The position numbers and the translations under genes are program-made. This document shows, piece by piece, positions 24,931-32,659 of a stretch of DNA of 64,000 nt (position 1 is the first letter of the stretch; each line of letters opens with the position of its first letter). The stretch is from VAXT01 sp035318925. Lineage in GTDB: Bacteria; Actinomycetota; Thermoleophilia; Gaiellales; Gaiellaceae. The DNA lies in NCBI GenBank assembly GCA_035318925.1, contig DATHDS010000016.1:4654-68653 (forward strand), written 5' to 3'. A model generated the notes under the pieces. The model was given only the letters and a program-made list of their open reading frames with translations, had not been told where the DNA came from and did no database searches.

Positions 24931-25212
24931 CGCCCTCTCTCCGATCCCGATCCTGTGTGGCCGCCCCGTTTCCATCCAGGGTGGGAGCCTTTCATCCTGC
25001 AAAAACCCACATCCCCACCCGGGTGGGGAGGACGTTTCCACCCGCCACCCGCCGCAAGCGTACCGCCGAAAATCGCGCCGCGAGGCGTCACACCAGTGCC
25101 AAAATCGTCAAAATGTAAGACAGGACGGGTATCCGCTACCCGGTCTCGCCCGTTCTAGAACCGTGGCCAGCCCAAACCGCAAGAAAGCGCAGGAAAGGGT
25201 GTCTATCCAGCC
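24931..25212. other. Intergenic region before tandem sigma factors
   Basis: 282 nt without a convincing gene. It contains the 16-bp palindrome at 25013-25028, two CGTTTCCA(T/C)CC elements (near 24967 and 25034) flanking it, and a GGGTA/TACCC hairpin near 25126-25140. The repeated CGTTTCC elements could be promoter or operator parts for the following ECF sigma gene; this is a guess. Confidence 0.4.
25013..25028. repeat. Intergenic palindrome CCCCACCCGGGTGGGG
   Basis: A perfect 16-bp palindrome sharing its 14-bp core with 5879-5892. Both copies lie in gaps near gene starts. Confidence 0.5.
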
Positions 25213-26439
25213 GTGACCCCCCTGCTCGCGCAACGACCGCGTGAGGTTGATCGCACCTTCGAGCGGCTCTACCAGAAGCACGTGCACGCCGTCTACCGCT
25301 ACGCGCTAGCCGTCCTCCACAACGAGGCCGACGCCGAGGACGTCACCCAGACCACTTTCATGAGCGCCTACCGCGCGTTCCAGCGTGGCGAGCGCCCCGA
25401 GCGCGCGCACAACTGGCTGATCAAGATCGCGCACAACGTCTGCCGGCAGCGCTTCCGCGACTCATCGCGCCGGCCGCAAGAGGTCGAGTTCGACGAGAGC
25501 CGCGCCCCGGCCGCGCCCGATGACAGCGACGTTCCGAGCGCGGGCGAGATCCGCCGCGCCCTCGGGTTCCTCGGCTTCAACCAGCGCGCCGCGCTCGTCA
25601 TGCGCGAGCTCGAGGGCCGCTCGTACGCCGAGATCGCCCAGATCCTCGACGTCTCCGTCGGCGCCGTGGAGACGCTGATCTTCCGCGCCCGCCGGGCTCT
25701 CCGCGAGCAACTCGAAGGCGGCCTCACGTGCCAGGAGGCCAAGCTCACACTCTCGCGCCTCGCCGAGCGGCGCCTCCCGAGCTCGGAGCGGGGCGCCCTG
25801 CGCGCCCACCTGCGCGAGTGCAGCGACTGCGCCGTCCTCGAGCGCCGTCAGCGCGCCCAACGCGCCGCGCTCAAGAACCTCGGCGCGGTTCCGCTTCCGG
25901 CCTCGCTCGGCTCCTTCTTCGGCAGCGGCGCCACAGGCGGCGGTGCGGCGATCGCCGGCATGGGAATCGGCGCGAAGGTCGCGACTGTCCTCGTCGCGGG
26001 CCTCGTCGCAGCCGGCATCGGCCGGGAGGCGGTCAAGGCTGTGGGCGGGAACGAAAAGAGCCCACCCGCGAGCGCGACTGCTCCCGTCGACGTCAGCGCC
26101 TTCTCCGCCGTCTCGTTGCTCACACGCGGCAGCGCGGGCCGAAGCCCGTTCGAAAGCCCCGAGGCGCGCCGCACGTCGCACCGCTCGAAGGCGTCTCGCC
26201 GAGCGCAAGCGGGCACGGCGCAGGGCACGACCGCCGGCGCCACCACCGCGCCTCCCACGCACGAGGTCCAGGGGGCCGTGAAGAACGTCGTCGCCGCGCT
26301 CCCGCAGGTCCCGCTCCCTCCGGTCCAGCTCCCGCAACCCCCGCAGCTCCCGGCGCTCCCGGTGCAGCTCCCGCCGCCGCCTCCGCTGCCGCCCCTGCCG
26401 CCGGTTCCTCCCGTCCCACCGCCGCCACCCCTCCCGTAG
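25213..26439 (+). CDS. ECF sigma factor fused to zinc-binding anti-sigma-like, membrane and proline-rich domains
   Basis: 408 aa from GTG 25213. Sigma region 2 (about 15-85: FERLYQKHVHAVYRYAL, DAEDVTQTTFMSAYRAF) and region 4 (about 110-165: LGFNQRAALVMRELEGRSYA, AVETLIFRARRALREQL) are intact. A zinc anti-sigma motif follows (C in GLTCQEAKL, then HLRECSDC = H-x3-C-x2-C, about residues 175-215). Then come a transmembrane helix (GAKVATVLVAGLVAAGIG) and a long Pro-rich tail after about residue 355. A sigma factor carrying its own membrane-anchored ZAS-like domain implies release by proteolysis or zinc/redox change; inference. Confidence 0.88.
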   Translation: MTPLLAQRPREVDRTFERLYQKHVHAVYRYALAVLHNEADAEDVTQTTFMSAYRAFQRGERPERAHNWLIKIAHNVCRQRFRDSSRRPQEVEFDESRAPAAPDDSDVPSAGEIRRALGFLGFNQRAALVMRELEGRSYAEIAQILDVSVGAVETLIFRARRALREQLEGGLTCQEAKLTLSRLAERRLPSSERGALRAHLRECSDCAVLERRQRAQRAALKNLGAVPLPASLGSFFGSGATGGGAAIAGMGIGAKVATVLVAGLVAAGIGREAVKAVGGNEKSPPASATAPVDVSAFSAVSLLTRGSAGRSPFESPEARRTSHRSKASRRAQAGTAQGTTAGATTAPPTHEVQGAVKNVVAALPQVPLPPVQLPQPPQLPALPVQLPPPPPLPPLPPVPPVPPPPPLP

Positions 26440-26479
26440 CGGAGCGCAAGAAACCCGCCGCGGCGGCATCTTCTACGCA

Positions 26480-27220
26480 ATGACGCCGATGCTTGCGCAG
26501 CGGCCGCGCGCGGACCGGGCGTTCGAGCGACTGTACCGTCAGAACGTCCGCGAGGTCTATCGCTACGCCCTCGTCGTCCTTCGCAGCCCGGAAGACGCCG
26601 AGGACGTCACCCAGACCACCTTCCTGAACGCCTACCGCGCCTTCCTGCGCGGCGAGCGGCTCGACTCGCCGAGCAACCGGCTGATCACGATCGCGCACGA
26701 GCTGTGCCAGCAGCGGGCGCGGCAGGAGGCGCGGCTCGACGAGGTCGACCTCGAGGAGCAGATCGACCAGGCGGTTCCCGACGAGGAGGGCCCGACCGGA
26801 AACGACATCCAGCGCGCGCTCGGCCATCTCCGCTTCATCGAGCGCGCCGCGCTCATCATGCGCGAGGTCGAGGACCGCTCCTACGCCGAGATCGCCCAGA
26901 TCCTGAACGTGTCGGGCGCCGTCGTCGAGACGCTGATCTTTCGCGCCCGCCGTGCCCTGCGCGAAGAGCTCGAGGGCGCGCTCACCTGCCACGAGGCCGA
27001 GCGAGCGATCTCCCGTCAGCTGGACGGCGTTCTCCCGCGCTCCGAGCGCCGGGCCCTGCGCGCCCACGTGCGGGAATGCGAGGACTGCGCCGCCTTTGCT
27101 CGGGGCCAGCGCTCCCAGCGTGGCGCCCTCCGCGCGCTTGCCAACGTCGCGCTCCCCCCTTCGCTCTCGTCGTTCTTCGGCGAGACCGACGCGCCGCCCG
27201 GCTCGCTGAGCAGAGCGTAG
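26480..27220 (+). CDS. ECF sigma factor with C-terminal zinc-binding domain
   Basis: 246 aa. A clear paralogue of the preceding gene: both begin MTP(L/M)LAQRPR and share FERLYRQNVREVYRYAL, DAEDVTQTTFLNAYRAF and VETLIFRARRALREEL. The ZAS-like C-H-C-C motif is present (LTCHEAERA, then HVRECEDC), but the protein stops about 40 residues later with no membrane helix. It is therefore a soluble version. Same operon, 40 nt after the first. Confidence 0.9.
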   Translation: MTPMLAQRPRADRAFERLYRQNVREVYRYALVVLRSPEDAEDVTQTTFLNAYRAFLRGERLDSPSNRLITIAHELCQQRARQEARLDEVDLEEQIDQAVPDEEGPTGNDIQRALGHLRFIERAALIMREVEDRSYAEIAQILNVSGAVVETLIFRARRALREELEGALTCHEAERAISRQLDGVLPRSERRALRAHVRECEDCAAFARGQRSQRGALRALANVALPPSLSSFFGETDAPPGSLSRA

Positions 27221-27302
27221 GTTTCGCGCCCCGGTGCCATCTCTCCGGTACGTGGGAGACACGGGCCTGTCCTCCTCTTGGCCCGTTCATCCCCTCTCTC
27301 CA

Positions 27303-27332
27303 CAGGACGCCGCTCGGGGGGGCGGCGTCCTG
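27303..27332 (+). terminator. Strong 11-bp hairpin after sigma genes
   Basis: CAGGACGCCGC (27303-27313)/GCGGCGTCCTG (27322-27332) with an 8-nt loop, about 80 nt past the sigma stop. No U-tract, as often in high-GC actinobacterial terminators. Confidence 0.55.
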
Positions 27333-27371
27333 CTGCGTGTAACGGCAAGCGCCGACGGGTAGGCTCGGGGC

Positions 27372-27584
27372 ATGGCACTCATGAACAAGCGAAACGCTCT
27401 CCTCGGCTGGACGGTGTGGCAGATCGGAAAGCGCGCGGCCAAGCGGAAGGTGAAGGCCGCGGTGCCCGGTCGTGTCGACGACTCGACGAAGCCGAACAAG
27501 AGCGCGGTCGCCGCGGGAATCGCCACCCTCGGCGGCGTTCTCTGGTTCTGGCGACGTCGGCGCGCCAGCTCTGACGAGAGCTGA
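27372..27584 (+). CDS. Small basic single-pass membrane protein
   Basis: 70 aa. A basic N-terminal half (KRNALLGWTVWQIGKRAAKR, KVKAAVPG) is followed by one transmembrane helix (SAVAAGIATLGGVLWFW) and RRRR, so the C-terminus should be cytoplasmic. No named family, though the layout recalls the small envelope proteins at 13163-13629. Confidence 0.6.
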   Translation: MALMNKRNALLGWTVWQIGKRAAKRKVKAAVPGRVDDSTKPNKSAVAAGIATLGGVLWFWRRRRASSDES

Positions 27585-27808
27585 TCTACGCTCTTTGCGC
27601 AAACTTTTTTTCGCGCCTAATTTCGCGATCTCGCAAAGAGCGGGAACTTTCTTGCCGAACCCACTTGCAACCTCTTCGCGGGCACCGTAGGTTGCCTCTT
27701 GCGCCGAGCACGGAGCGCAATTAGGTCGAAACTGAACCGGTAGACCGTAGGTGCAAGCCGAAGGTCAGTCGGTTGAGTGGACGAAAGCGCAACCGGCTCG
27801 GCGAATTT
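27585..27808. other. AT-richer intergenic region with several inverted repeats
   Basis: Lies between two convergent genes. An 11-bp inverted repeat CGCTCTTTGCG (27589-27599)/CGCAAAGAGCG (27632-27642) encloses a T7 run and a CGCG/CGCG inner pair. GCAACCT/AGGTTGC follows near 27669-27694, and ACCGTAGGT occurs twice (near 27686 and 27746). A bidirectional terminator region or a small RNA is possible; no protein-coding signal seen. Confidence 0.45.
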
Positions 27809-28777
27809 TTATGGTCCCGTTTTGGGCTTCGGGTGCGGTAGGTACCGCCAGACGACCGCGCCGACCAAGAGCAGAGCCGCTTCGATGGCCGTGATCGTCA
27901 GCCGGTTCAGCACGGTCACCCCGAGCGCGACGCCCTTCGTCGTCACCGCGAGCAGCAGGCCGTACATCGAGGCCTCGCGCACGCCGAGCCCGGACGGAGT
28001 GATCAGCGAGAGGAACGCAACGATCGCCCCCACCGCCGCGATCCCGCCGAGGTACGGGATGTCCACGACCGAGGGATCGCCGCCGAGCGCGCGCAGCAGG
28101 AACCAGAGCGCCGTGCCCCCGACAAGCCAGGTGAAGCAGTAGTAGGCGATCAGCCCGAGCAGCGTCGGGTAGGGGAGAGGCGGGAGCTCGCTCGCCTGCC
28201 CGAAGCGTCGGAGCACCCGACGGATTCCGGGCGTGAAGACCCGCGGGTGCAGCCCGACCATGGTGACGAGCGCGAGCGCGAACAGCGGGAGCACGGGCGC
28301 CGAGCTGAAGCCGACCGTCGTCAGGCTGACGAAGAAGACGAGGATGCCGGCGAGCGCCGAGAGACCCGCCTCCATCAGCATCGAGCCGAGCACGAGCGGC
28401 GTGTTGCGGACTCCTCCGAAGCGCTGGAGCGCGGCGATCCGCGCCGCCGGGATCCAAACCGTGCCCGGCACGTACTTGGCGAGAATCGACGTCATCTCCG
28501 CCTGCAGGGCGACGAGGTAGGGGATGCGCACGCCCCAGGCCGCGAGGAGCCGCTGCCAACCGACCGTGAAGAGCAGGTAGTACGCCGCGAGGATCGCGGA
28601 CGAGAACGCGAGGTCGGAGACATCGGCGTCGGCCAGGCGCGGCTCGGCCTCGTGCCAGGCGCCGCGGAAGGCCCACCCCGCAAAGAAGAGGACGACCGCG
28701 AGCGCGACCAGTTGGATCGTGACGATCGCCCACCGGCGGCGCGCGACCGCCTCGTATCCCCTCCGGAGCCTCCCCAC
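27809..28777 (-). CDS. LPG synthase-like (UPF0104) membrane protein
   Basis: 322 aa with about eight transmembrane helices. Matches the flippase part of lysylphosphatidylglycerol synthases (MprF/AglD-like): MTSILAKYVPGTVWIPAARI near residue 95 is the KYxPG signature, and FLSLITPSGLGVREASM near 255 is the family's P-x-G-x-G-x-R-E motif. It lacks the aminoacyl-transferase domain, so it probably moves lipids or lipid-linked sugars. Confidence 0.9.
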   Translation of the reverse strand: MGRLRRGYEAVARRRWAIVTIQLVALAVVLFFAGWAFRGAWHEAEPRLADADVSDLAFSSAILAAYYLLFTVGWQRLLAAWGVRIPYLVALQAEMTSILAKYVPGTVWIPAARIAALQRFGGVRNTPLVLGSMLMEAGLSALAGILVFFVSLTTVGFSSAPVLPLFALALVTMVGLHPRVFTPGIRRVLRRFGQASELPPLPYPTLLGLIAYYCFTWLVGGTALWFLLRALGGDPSVVDIPYLGGIAAVGAIVAFLSLITPSGLGVREASMYGLLLAVTTKGVALGVTVLNRLTITAIEAALLLVGAVVWRYLPHPKPKTGP

Positions 28778-28837
28778 GGCAGAAGTGTCACGGTTTCGGC
28801 ACAGTCACGCGCGTCGTCTGCTGCTTCGATAGGCACG

Positions 28838-29017
28838 GTGGAAAAGCGCGGCAAGCCAACGGTACGGCAGGTGTACGCCCTCGCGGCGGCACTCTGCGAG
28901 CGGATGGGTGAGGAGTTCCCGGAGTCGCGCGGCGACGCGTCCGAGCTCATCGAGCGCCTGCGGATCGAGAACGGGCATCCCGCGCCGAGCCTCGAGGACG
29001 TCCGTGAGCGGCGCTAG
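28838..29017 (+). CDS. Small conserved-looking hypothetical protein (59 aa)
   Basis: From GTG 28838: VEKRGKPTVRQVYALAAALC, then EEFPESRGDASELIERLR and a proline-containing tail. Compact helical protein; the TxRQxYALAxALCExxGEExPE pattern feels familiar for this bacterial group but I cannot name a family. It ends 12 nt before the next antitoxin gene, and its stop lies inside that gene's operator palindrome. Confidence 0.55.
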   Translation: MEKRGKPTVRQVYALAAALCERMGEEFPESRGDASELIERLRIENGHPAPSLEDVRERR

Positions 29018-29029
29018 CAGAGTGCTAGC
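29013..29029 (+). promoter_or_regulatory. Operator palindrome of toxin-antitoxin locus 1
   Basis: GCTAGCA-GAG-TGCTAGC is a perfect 7-bp inverted repeat touching the antitoxin ATG at 29030. RHH antitoxins usually bind such sites to repress their own operon. Confidence 0.55.
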
Positions 29030-29284
29030 ATGACCGACGTGCCGACCCTCCATATCCGCAACGTCCCCGAGGAGGTCTACGAGGGGCTTCGCGAGCAGGC
29101 GAAAGAGCGGGGCACTTCGATGAACGCCGAGGCGATCGGGATCCTCGAGGAGGGTGTGCGCTGGAAACGGCGCAGCTGGGACGAGGTGATGGCGAGCATC
29201 GAAGAGAACGCGAAGAAGATCGGCTTCGGGCCGGACTGGCCTGCGCCCGAGGACGTCATCCGCGAGGCGCGAGATTCCCGCTAG
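29030..29284 (+). CDS. FitA/VapB-type ribbon-helix-helix antitoxin
   Basis: 84 aa. MTDVPTLHIRNVPEEVYEGL forms the DNA-binding strand and first helix; GTSMNAEAIGILEEGV the second. The C-terminal part (EDVIREARDSR) would wrap the toxin. This FitA-like N-terminus (LHIRNVPEEVYEGLREQA) is characteristic of antitoxins paired with PIN RNases. The next gene, overlapping by 11 nt, is such a PIN protein. Confidence 0.88.
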   Translation: MTDVPTLHIRNVPEEVYEGLREQAKERGTSMNAEAIGILEEGVRWKRRSWDEVMASIEENAKKIGFGPDWPAPEDVIREARDSR

Positions 29285-29657
29285 CCCGGTCCTCGACGCA
29301 AGCGCGCTCGTTCGCGGCCTGCTCGACTCGGGTCATCCTGTTCGGAAGTACTTCCTGCAAGCGGTCGCACCCGAGCTCGCGCTCGTCGAAGTTGCGCATG
29401 CGCTGACGAAGTACGTCCGCTCGGGCCTGCTTGCTCGTGAGCGTGCCGACGTCGCGTTCACCGACCTGCTCGCGCTTCCACTTCGCTTGCGGCCTCTGCA
29501 CGAGCTCGTCGGCGGCGCTTTCCAAACTGCGCTGGCTCAGAGGATCTCGACGTACGACGCGTGCTATCTCGTGCTCGCCGAGCGGGCCGGAGCCGTGCTC
29601 GTCACGGCCGACCGCCGGCTGGCCGCGCTCGCAACGCGATCGGAGCTGGTCGCGTGA
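29274..29657 (+). CDS. PIN-domain toxin without a conventional start codon
   Basis: About 127 aa. The frame PVLDASALVRGLLDSG...ELALVEVAHALTKYVR...ISTYDACYLVLAER...VLVTADRRLAAL is a full PIN domain, with the acidic metal ligands Asp (VLDAS), Glu (VEVAH), Asp (YDACY) and Asp (TADRR) all present. There is no ATG, GTG or TTG at its head; ATT 29274, overlapping the antitoxin end, is the best placed candidate. Expected activity: ribonuclease, held by the RHH antitoxin. Either initiation at ATT occurs or the gene has lost its start. Confidence 0.75.
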   Translation: MPASPVLDASALVRGLLDSGHPVRKYFLQAVAPELALVEVAHALTKYVRSGLLARERADVAFTDLLALPLRLRPLHELVGGAFQTALAQRISTYDACYLVLAERAGAVLVTADRRLAALATRSELVA

Positions 29658-30052
29658 TCGTCTCGCTGCACGTGGCGACGGGCGCAGCCGGCGGCGCGCT
29701 CGTCCGGTCGCGCTCCGGCGCGCTCCTCCTCGGCCTCGCCCTGCACGGGCTCGGGGATGCCGTCCCGCACCATGACATCGACTCGCAGGGCTTCGAGATC
29801 GGGAGCGGCGCCACCGCGCTCCTCGCGCTCGCGGCTCGCTACGGGCCCTTCCATCCGGTGACGATCGGCGCTGCCGCGGCCTCGGTACCGGACATCGAGC
29901 ACGTCCTGCCGCTGCCGCGCCCCGGCGGGCGCAAGCTCTTCCCGAGCCATCGCGTCGAGGGCTGGCACCGCGACGGCGGCATCCCCGCCTGGGCCCAGCT
30001 CGCCGCTGCCGGCACGATCCTGGCCGTGCTCCTCGGCTCGCGCCGCCGGTGA
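29654..30052 (+). CDS. Predicted membrane protein, hydrolase-like (DUF457-like)
   Basis: 132 aa from GTG 29654, overlapping the PIN stop. Hydrophobic segments (GALLLGLALHGLGDAVPHHD, LAAAGTILAVLLG) and conserved His/Asp clusters (HVATG, HGLGDAVPHHDID, VPDIEHVLP, FPSHRVEGWH) resemble the membrane-bound metal-dependent hydrolase group of DUF457. Assignment by motif pattern only. Confidence 0.55.
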   Translation: MIVSLHVATGAAGGALVRSRSGALLLGLALHGLGDAVPHHDIDSQGFEIGSGATALLALAARYGPFHPVTIGAAAASVPDIEHVLPLPRPGGRKLFPSHRVEGWHRDGGIPAWAQLAAAGTILAVLLGSRRR

Positions 30053-30561
30053 GGATCGCCGCAGCCTTCGCGGTCGCGGCCGTCGTGCTCGGCGCGTTCG
30101 TCCTGCTCACCCGCGGCAGCGCCTCGAGCAACGCTGTCGTCGCGCGCGTCATCGACGGCGACACGATCGAGCTGCTCGGCGGCCAGCGCGTGCGCCTCGT
30201 CCAGATCGACACGCCGGAGAAACACACCGAGTGCTACGGCGACGCGGCCTCCGCGGTCACACGCCGGCTGCTCCCGCCCGGAACGCGCGTGCGGATCGAG
30301 CAGGACCCTGGCCTCGACCAGATCGACCGCTACCAGCGCAAGCTCGCCTACGTCTGGAAGGGCGATCAGGACGTGAACGTGACGCTCGTCCGCGACGGCG
30401 CGGCCGGCGTCTGGTTCTACGGCGGCACGCGCGGCCGCCACGCGAGCGAGTTCCTCCAAGCGGTGAATCAGGCGCGCACCCAGCGCAAAGGCCTGTGGGC
30501 CGCGTGCCCGCTCGCGCGCTTCGACCCGCTCAACTCGATGTCGAGCGGCCCCGCGACCTAA
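30049..30561 (+). CDS. Thermonuclease (SNase) family nuclease, membrane-anchored or secreted
   Basis: 170 aa from GTG 30049. An N-terminal hydrophobic segment (AAFAVAAVVLGAFVLL) is followed by the SNase fold: VARVIDGDTIELLGGQRVRL (calcium Asp), VQIDTPEKHTECYGDAA (Arg/Glu region), DRYQRKLAYVW (catalytic Arg), and VRDGAAGVWFYGG. Extracytoplasmic, calcium-dependent degradation of DNA and RNA. Overlaps the preceding gene by 4 nt. Confidence 0.92.
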   Translation: MRIAAAFAVAAVVLGAFVLLTRGSASSNAVVARVIDGDTIELLGGQRVRLVQIDTPEKHTECYGDAASAVTRRLLPPGTRVRIEQDPGLDQIDRYQRKLAYVWKGDQDVNVTLVRDGAAGVWFYGGTRGRHASEFLQAVNQARTQRKGLWAACPLARFDPLNSMSSGPAT

Positions 30562-30638
30562 CGGAGATCGAGTCGCAGAACCGCGCTAGCTCGTCTCTCA
30601 TACGCTTGGCGACACCGAGTCGAAAGGAGCCATCCAAA

Positions 30639-30998
30639 ATGACCGATCGCAGCGACGAGATCGACGGAGAGCAAGTACCGCCGCTCAGCGGGGAGACGAC
30701 TGAGCGCGTGGCGGTAGTTGCCAGGCTGCGGCCGGGCTCGCGCGACGAGGCGGTGCAGATCATCGCCGAGGGCGCTCCTTACGATCTCGGAGATGCCGGT
30801 TTTCGGCGGCATAGCGTCTTTCTCGCCGAGGAAGCAGTGATCTTCGTCTTCGAAGGCTCGGGCATCCAGGACCTTGTCCGCGCCCTCGTCGACGATCCCA
30901 CTCGCTCAGCCGCCTTCAGCGTCTGGGGGCCGCTCCTTGAAGGGACGCCCGCACTTGCGCGGGAGGAGTTCTACTGGGAAGCCGGCCGGCCCGCTTAG
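30639..30998 (+). CDS. Hypothetical protein, dimeric alpha/beta barrel-like
   Basis: 119 aa; ATG 30639 follows AAAGGAG. The protein reads VAVVARLRPGSRDEAVQIIA, then HSVFLAEEAVIFVFEG, then DDPTRSAAFSVWGPLLEG, a strand-helix-strand layout like antibiotic-biosynthesis-monooxygenase-type folds. No catalytic signature seen. Confidence 0.65.
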   Translation: MTDRSDEIDGEQVPPLSGETTERVAVVARLRPGSRDEAVQIIAEGAPYDLGDAGFRRHSVFLAEEAVIFVFEGSGIQDLVRALVDDPTRSAAFSVWGPLLEGTPALAREEFYWEAGRPA

Positions 30999-31195
30999 TC
31001 AGTCGGACGGACGAACCGCCGCTGCGCGAGCACGAGCGGGATTCCGAAGACCACCACCCCGGGATTCAGGAACGTCTCGAGGCCCGCGTAGTGCTCGGAA
31101 CCGGGTTTCCCGAGGGCGACGAACTCGCTCGAGCCTTCCACGGGCCTACTGTAAGCCGTCGAGCAGGGGCGATCTGACTCACTTCTATTACACAT
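30995..31195 (-). pseudogene. Possible queF 5' remnant
   Basis: Minus-strand frame containing EFVALGKPGSEHYAGLETF followed by LNPGV, which resembles the N-terminus of some NADPH-dependent preQ1 synthase (QueF) proteins, whose pattern is LGxPG..YAGLETFPNPG. After that the match stops and the frame ends within about 20 residues; the TGQPD core of QueF is absent. Most likely a degraded fragment. Its 3' end overlaps the preceding gene. Confidence 0.35.
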
Positions 31196-31217
31196 ACATC
31201 AGAAGAACTGATGTATG
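31193..31217 (+). promoter_or_regulatory. Operator palindrome of toxin-antitoxin locus 2
   Basis: CATACATCAG-AAGAA-CTGATGTATG is a perfect 10-bp inverted repeat ending 10 nt before the antitoxin ATG, in locally AT-rich DNA. A strong candidate for autorepression by the RHH antitoxin. Confidence 0.7.
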
Positions 31218-31227
31218 ATTGCAAAGC

Positions 31228-31452
31228 ATGAGACGACTACAGATCATGATCGACGAGGACCTCGACGAAGCGCTCGCGCACCAAGCCCGCCAGGAGGGTA
31301 CGTCGAAGGCTGGTCTCATTCGTCGTTACGTCCGTGAGCGGATCAAGCCTTTGCCGCCGATCGAGGAAGACGCGCTGTGGGAGTTCGTCGGAATGTCTGA
31401 AGGCTCGCCGGGTGACTCGATGAGCGTCGACGACGTCGTCTATCCGCGTTGA
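31228..31452 (+). CDS. Ribbon-helix-helix antitoxin (VapB-like)
   Basis: 74 aa from ATG 31228 (TTG 31219 is an alternative). MRRLQIMIDEDLDEALAHQA and GTSKAGLIRRYVRERIKP form the RHH fold; the acidic C-terminus (SMSVDDVVYPR) fits toxin binding. Overlaps the PIN gene by 4 nt and is preceded by a perfect palindrome. Confidence 0.88.
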   Translation: MRRLQIMIDEDLDEALAHQARQEGTSKAGLIRRYVRERIKPLPPIEEDALWEFVGMSEGSPGDSMSVDDVVYPR

Positions 31453-31853
31453 TCTTCGTCGACACGTCCTTCTGGGTTGCCGCGCGCTTGAGCCGCGACG
31501 ACCACCACAAGAATGCGCTCGCGCTCTTCGAGGGCATCTCGGAGCAGCGCCTCGTCACCTCAAACCACGTGCAAGGCGAGACGTGGACGTTTCTTGGCCG
31601 CTGCGACGGGCACGCAACCGCAGTCGCCTTCCTCGACATGCTTGCCCGGACATCATGGGTCGATGTCGTGAGGGTCAGCGCGGATCACGAGGCAGAGGCT
31701 CTACGCTGGCTTCGGCGCCACGACGAGCGCGAGTACTCGTTCGTCGACGCGACGAGCTTCGCGCTCATGCGTTCTCTGAAGATCCGCGACGCGCTCAGCT
31801 TCGACGGCGATTTTGCCGCGGCCGGCTTTACGGAGCTCCGTCCGACCGCCTAG
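31449..31853 (+). CDS. VapC-type PIN ribonuclease toxin
   Basis: 134 aa from TTG 31449. MIFVDTSFWVAARLSRDDHH carries the first metal Asp, QGETWTFLG the conserved Glu, YSFVDATSFALMR the third acidic residue, and ALSFDGDFAAAGF the last Asp. Single-strand RNase toxin of a VapBC pair. Confidence 0.9.
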   Translation: MIFVDTSFWVAARLSRDDHHKNALALFEGISEQRLVTSNHVQGETWTFLGRCDGHATAVAFLDMLARTSWVDVVRVSADHEAEALRWLRRHDEREYSFVDATSFALMRSLKIRDALSFDGDFAAAGFTELRPTA

Positions 31854-31859
31854 CGATCC

Positions 31860-32501
31860 TCATGTAGCCGTCGGGCCCGCTGCTCCTCCTTCCCGGTAGA
31901 GGACGAGGCTGACCACGATCACCCAGAGCGGGAACGCGGAGATGAGCGCCGCCCACCCGATCGGCGGGATCAGCAGCCACAGCCCGACGACAACGCTGAT
32001 CCGGCCGAGCCAGACGGGCAGGGCGCGCGTCCGGACGATGACCAGCCCCGTGGTGAGGACCAGGATCCCCGCGGCGGGCTCGGTGGCGTACATGAACGCC
32101 TCGGCGAGCCCGCGGTAGACCTGCGCCGCCTCCGGAGAGAGGTTGTCCCTGTTGAGCGTCCCGGCCGCCTGCGTGCTGCCCCAGAAGAGCAGCGCCGCAC
32201 CCGCGACGACGCCGCCGGCGAAGCCGGTCCCAGTCACCCTCCGCGCGCCGCCTTCGGCCAGGAAGAGCCTCGCGCGGAGCGCTCCCAGGAAGAAGAGGAA
32301 GAAGACCGTGCCCAGCATGAAGAAGAAGGTGCCGGCGAGGATCGCGTTCCGCTCGCCCTTGAAGTACGCGAGGGCGAGCGCGGGCGTCGCGTCCGTAGCG
32401 GGCTGGTCGGCGATCTGCTTGAGGACGACGAAGCCGATCACCCAGAGGGCGACAGCCGTGATCCCCGTCAGCGCCGCTGATCGGTCGTGGCGATCGGTCA
32501 T
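31860..32501 (-). CDS. Multi-pass membrane protein, DUF4386-like
   Basis: 213 aa from ATG 32501, which follows AAAGGAG. Six or so hydrophobic helices (ITAVALWVIGFVVLKQI, FFFMLGTVFFLFFLGALR, GFAGGVVAGAALLFWG, ISVVVGLWLLIPPIGWAAL, FPLWVIVVSLVLY). Topology and length resemble DUF4386, a family of unknown role; not certain. Confidence 0.65.
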   Translation of the reverse strand: MTDRHDRSAALTGITAVALWVIGFVVLKQIADQPATDATPALALAYFKGERNAILAGTFFFMLGTVFFLFFLGALRARLFLAEGGARRVTGTGFAGGVVAGAALLFWGSTQAAGTLNRDNLSPEAAQVYRGLAEAFMYATEPAAGILVLTTGLVIVRTRALPVWLGRISVVVGLWLLIPPIGWAALISAFPLWVIVVSLVLYREGGAAGPTAT

Positions 32502-32659
32502 CACGTCTCCTTTGCTCGCGGGAAGTCGCAAACTCAACACGAAGTTGGCACACCCGCGTGCGCGCTTGGGTGTCTCAATGACGGCGTGCTCGACGAGACG
32601 AATGCCGGCCTGGTCGCGGACGAGATCGACCTCCATGCTCTCGGCCGTGCCCGCTCTGC

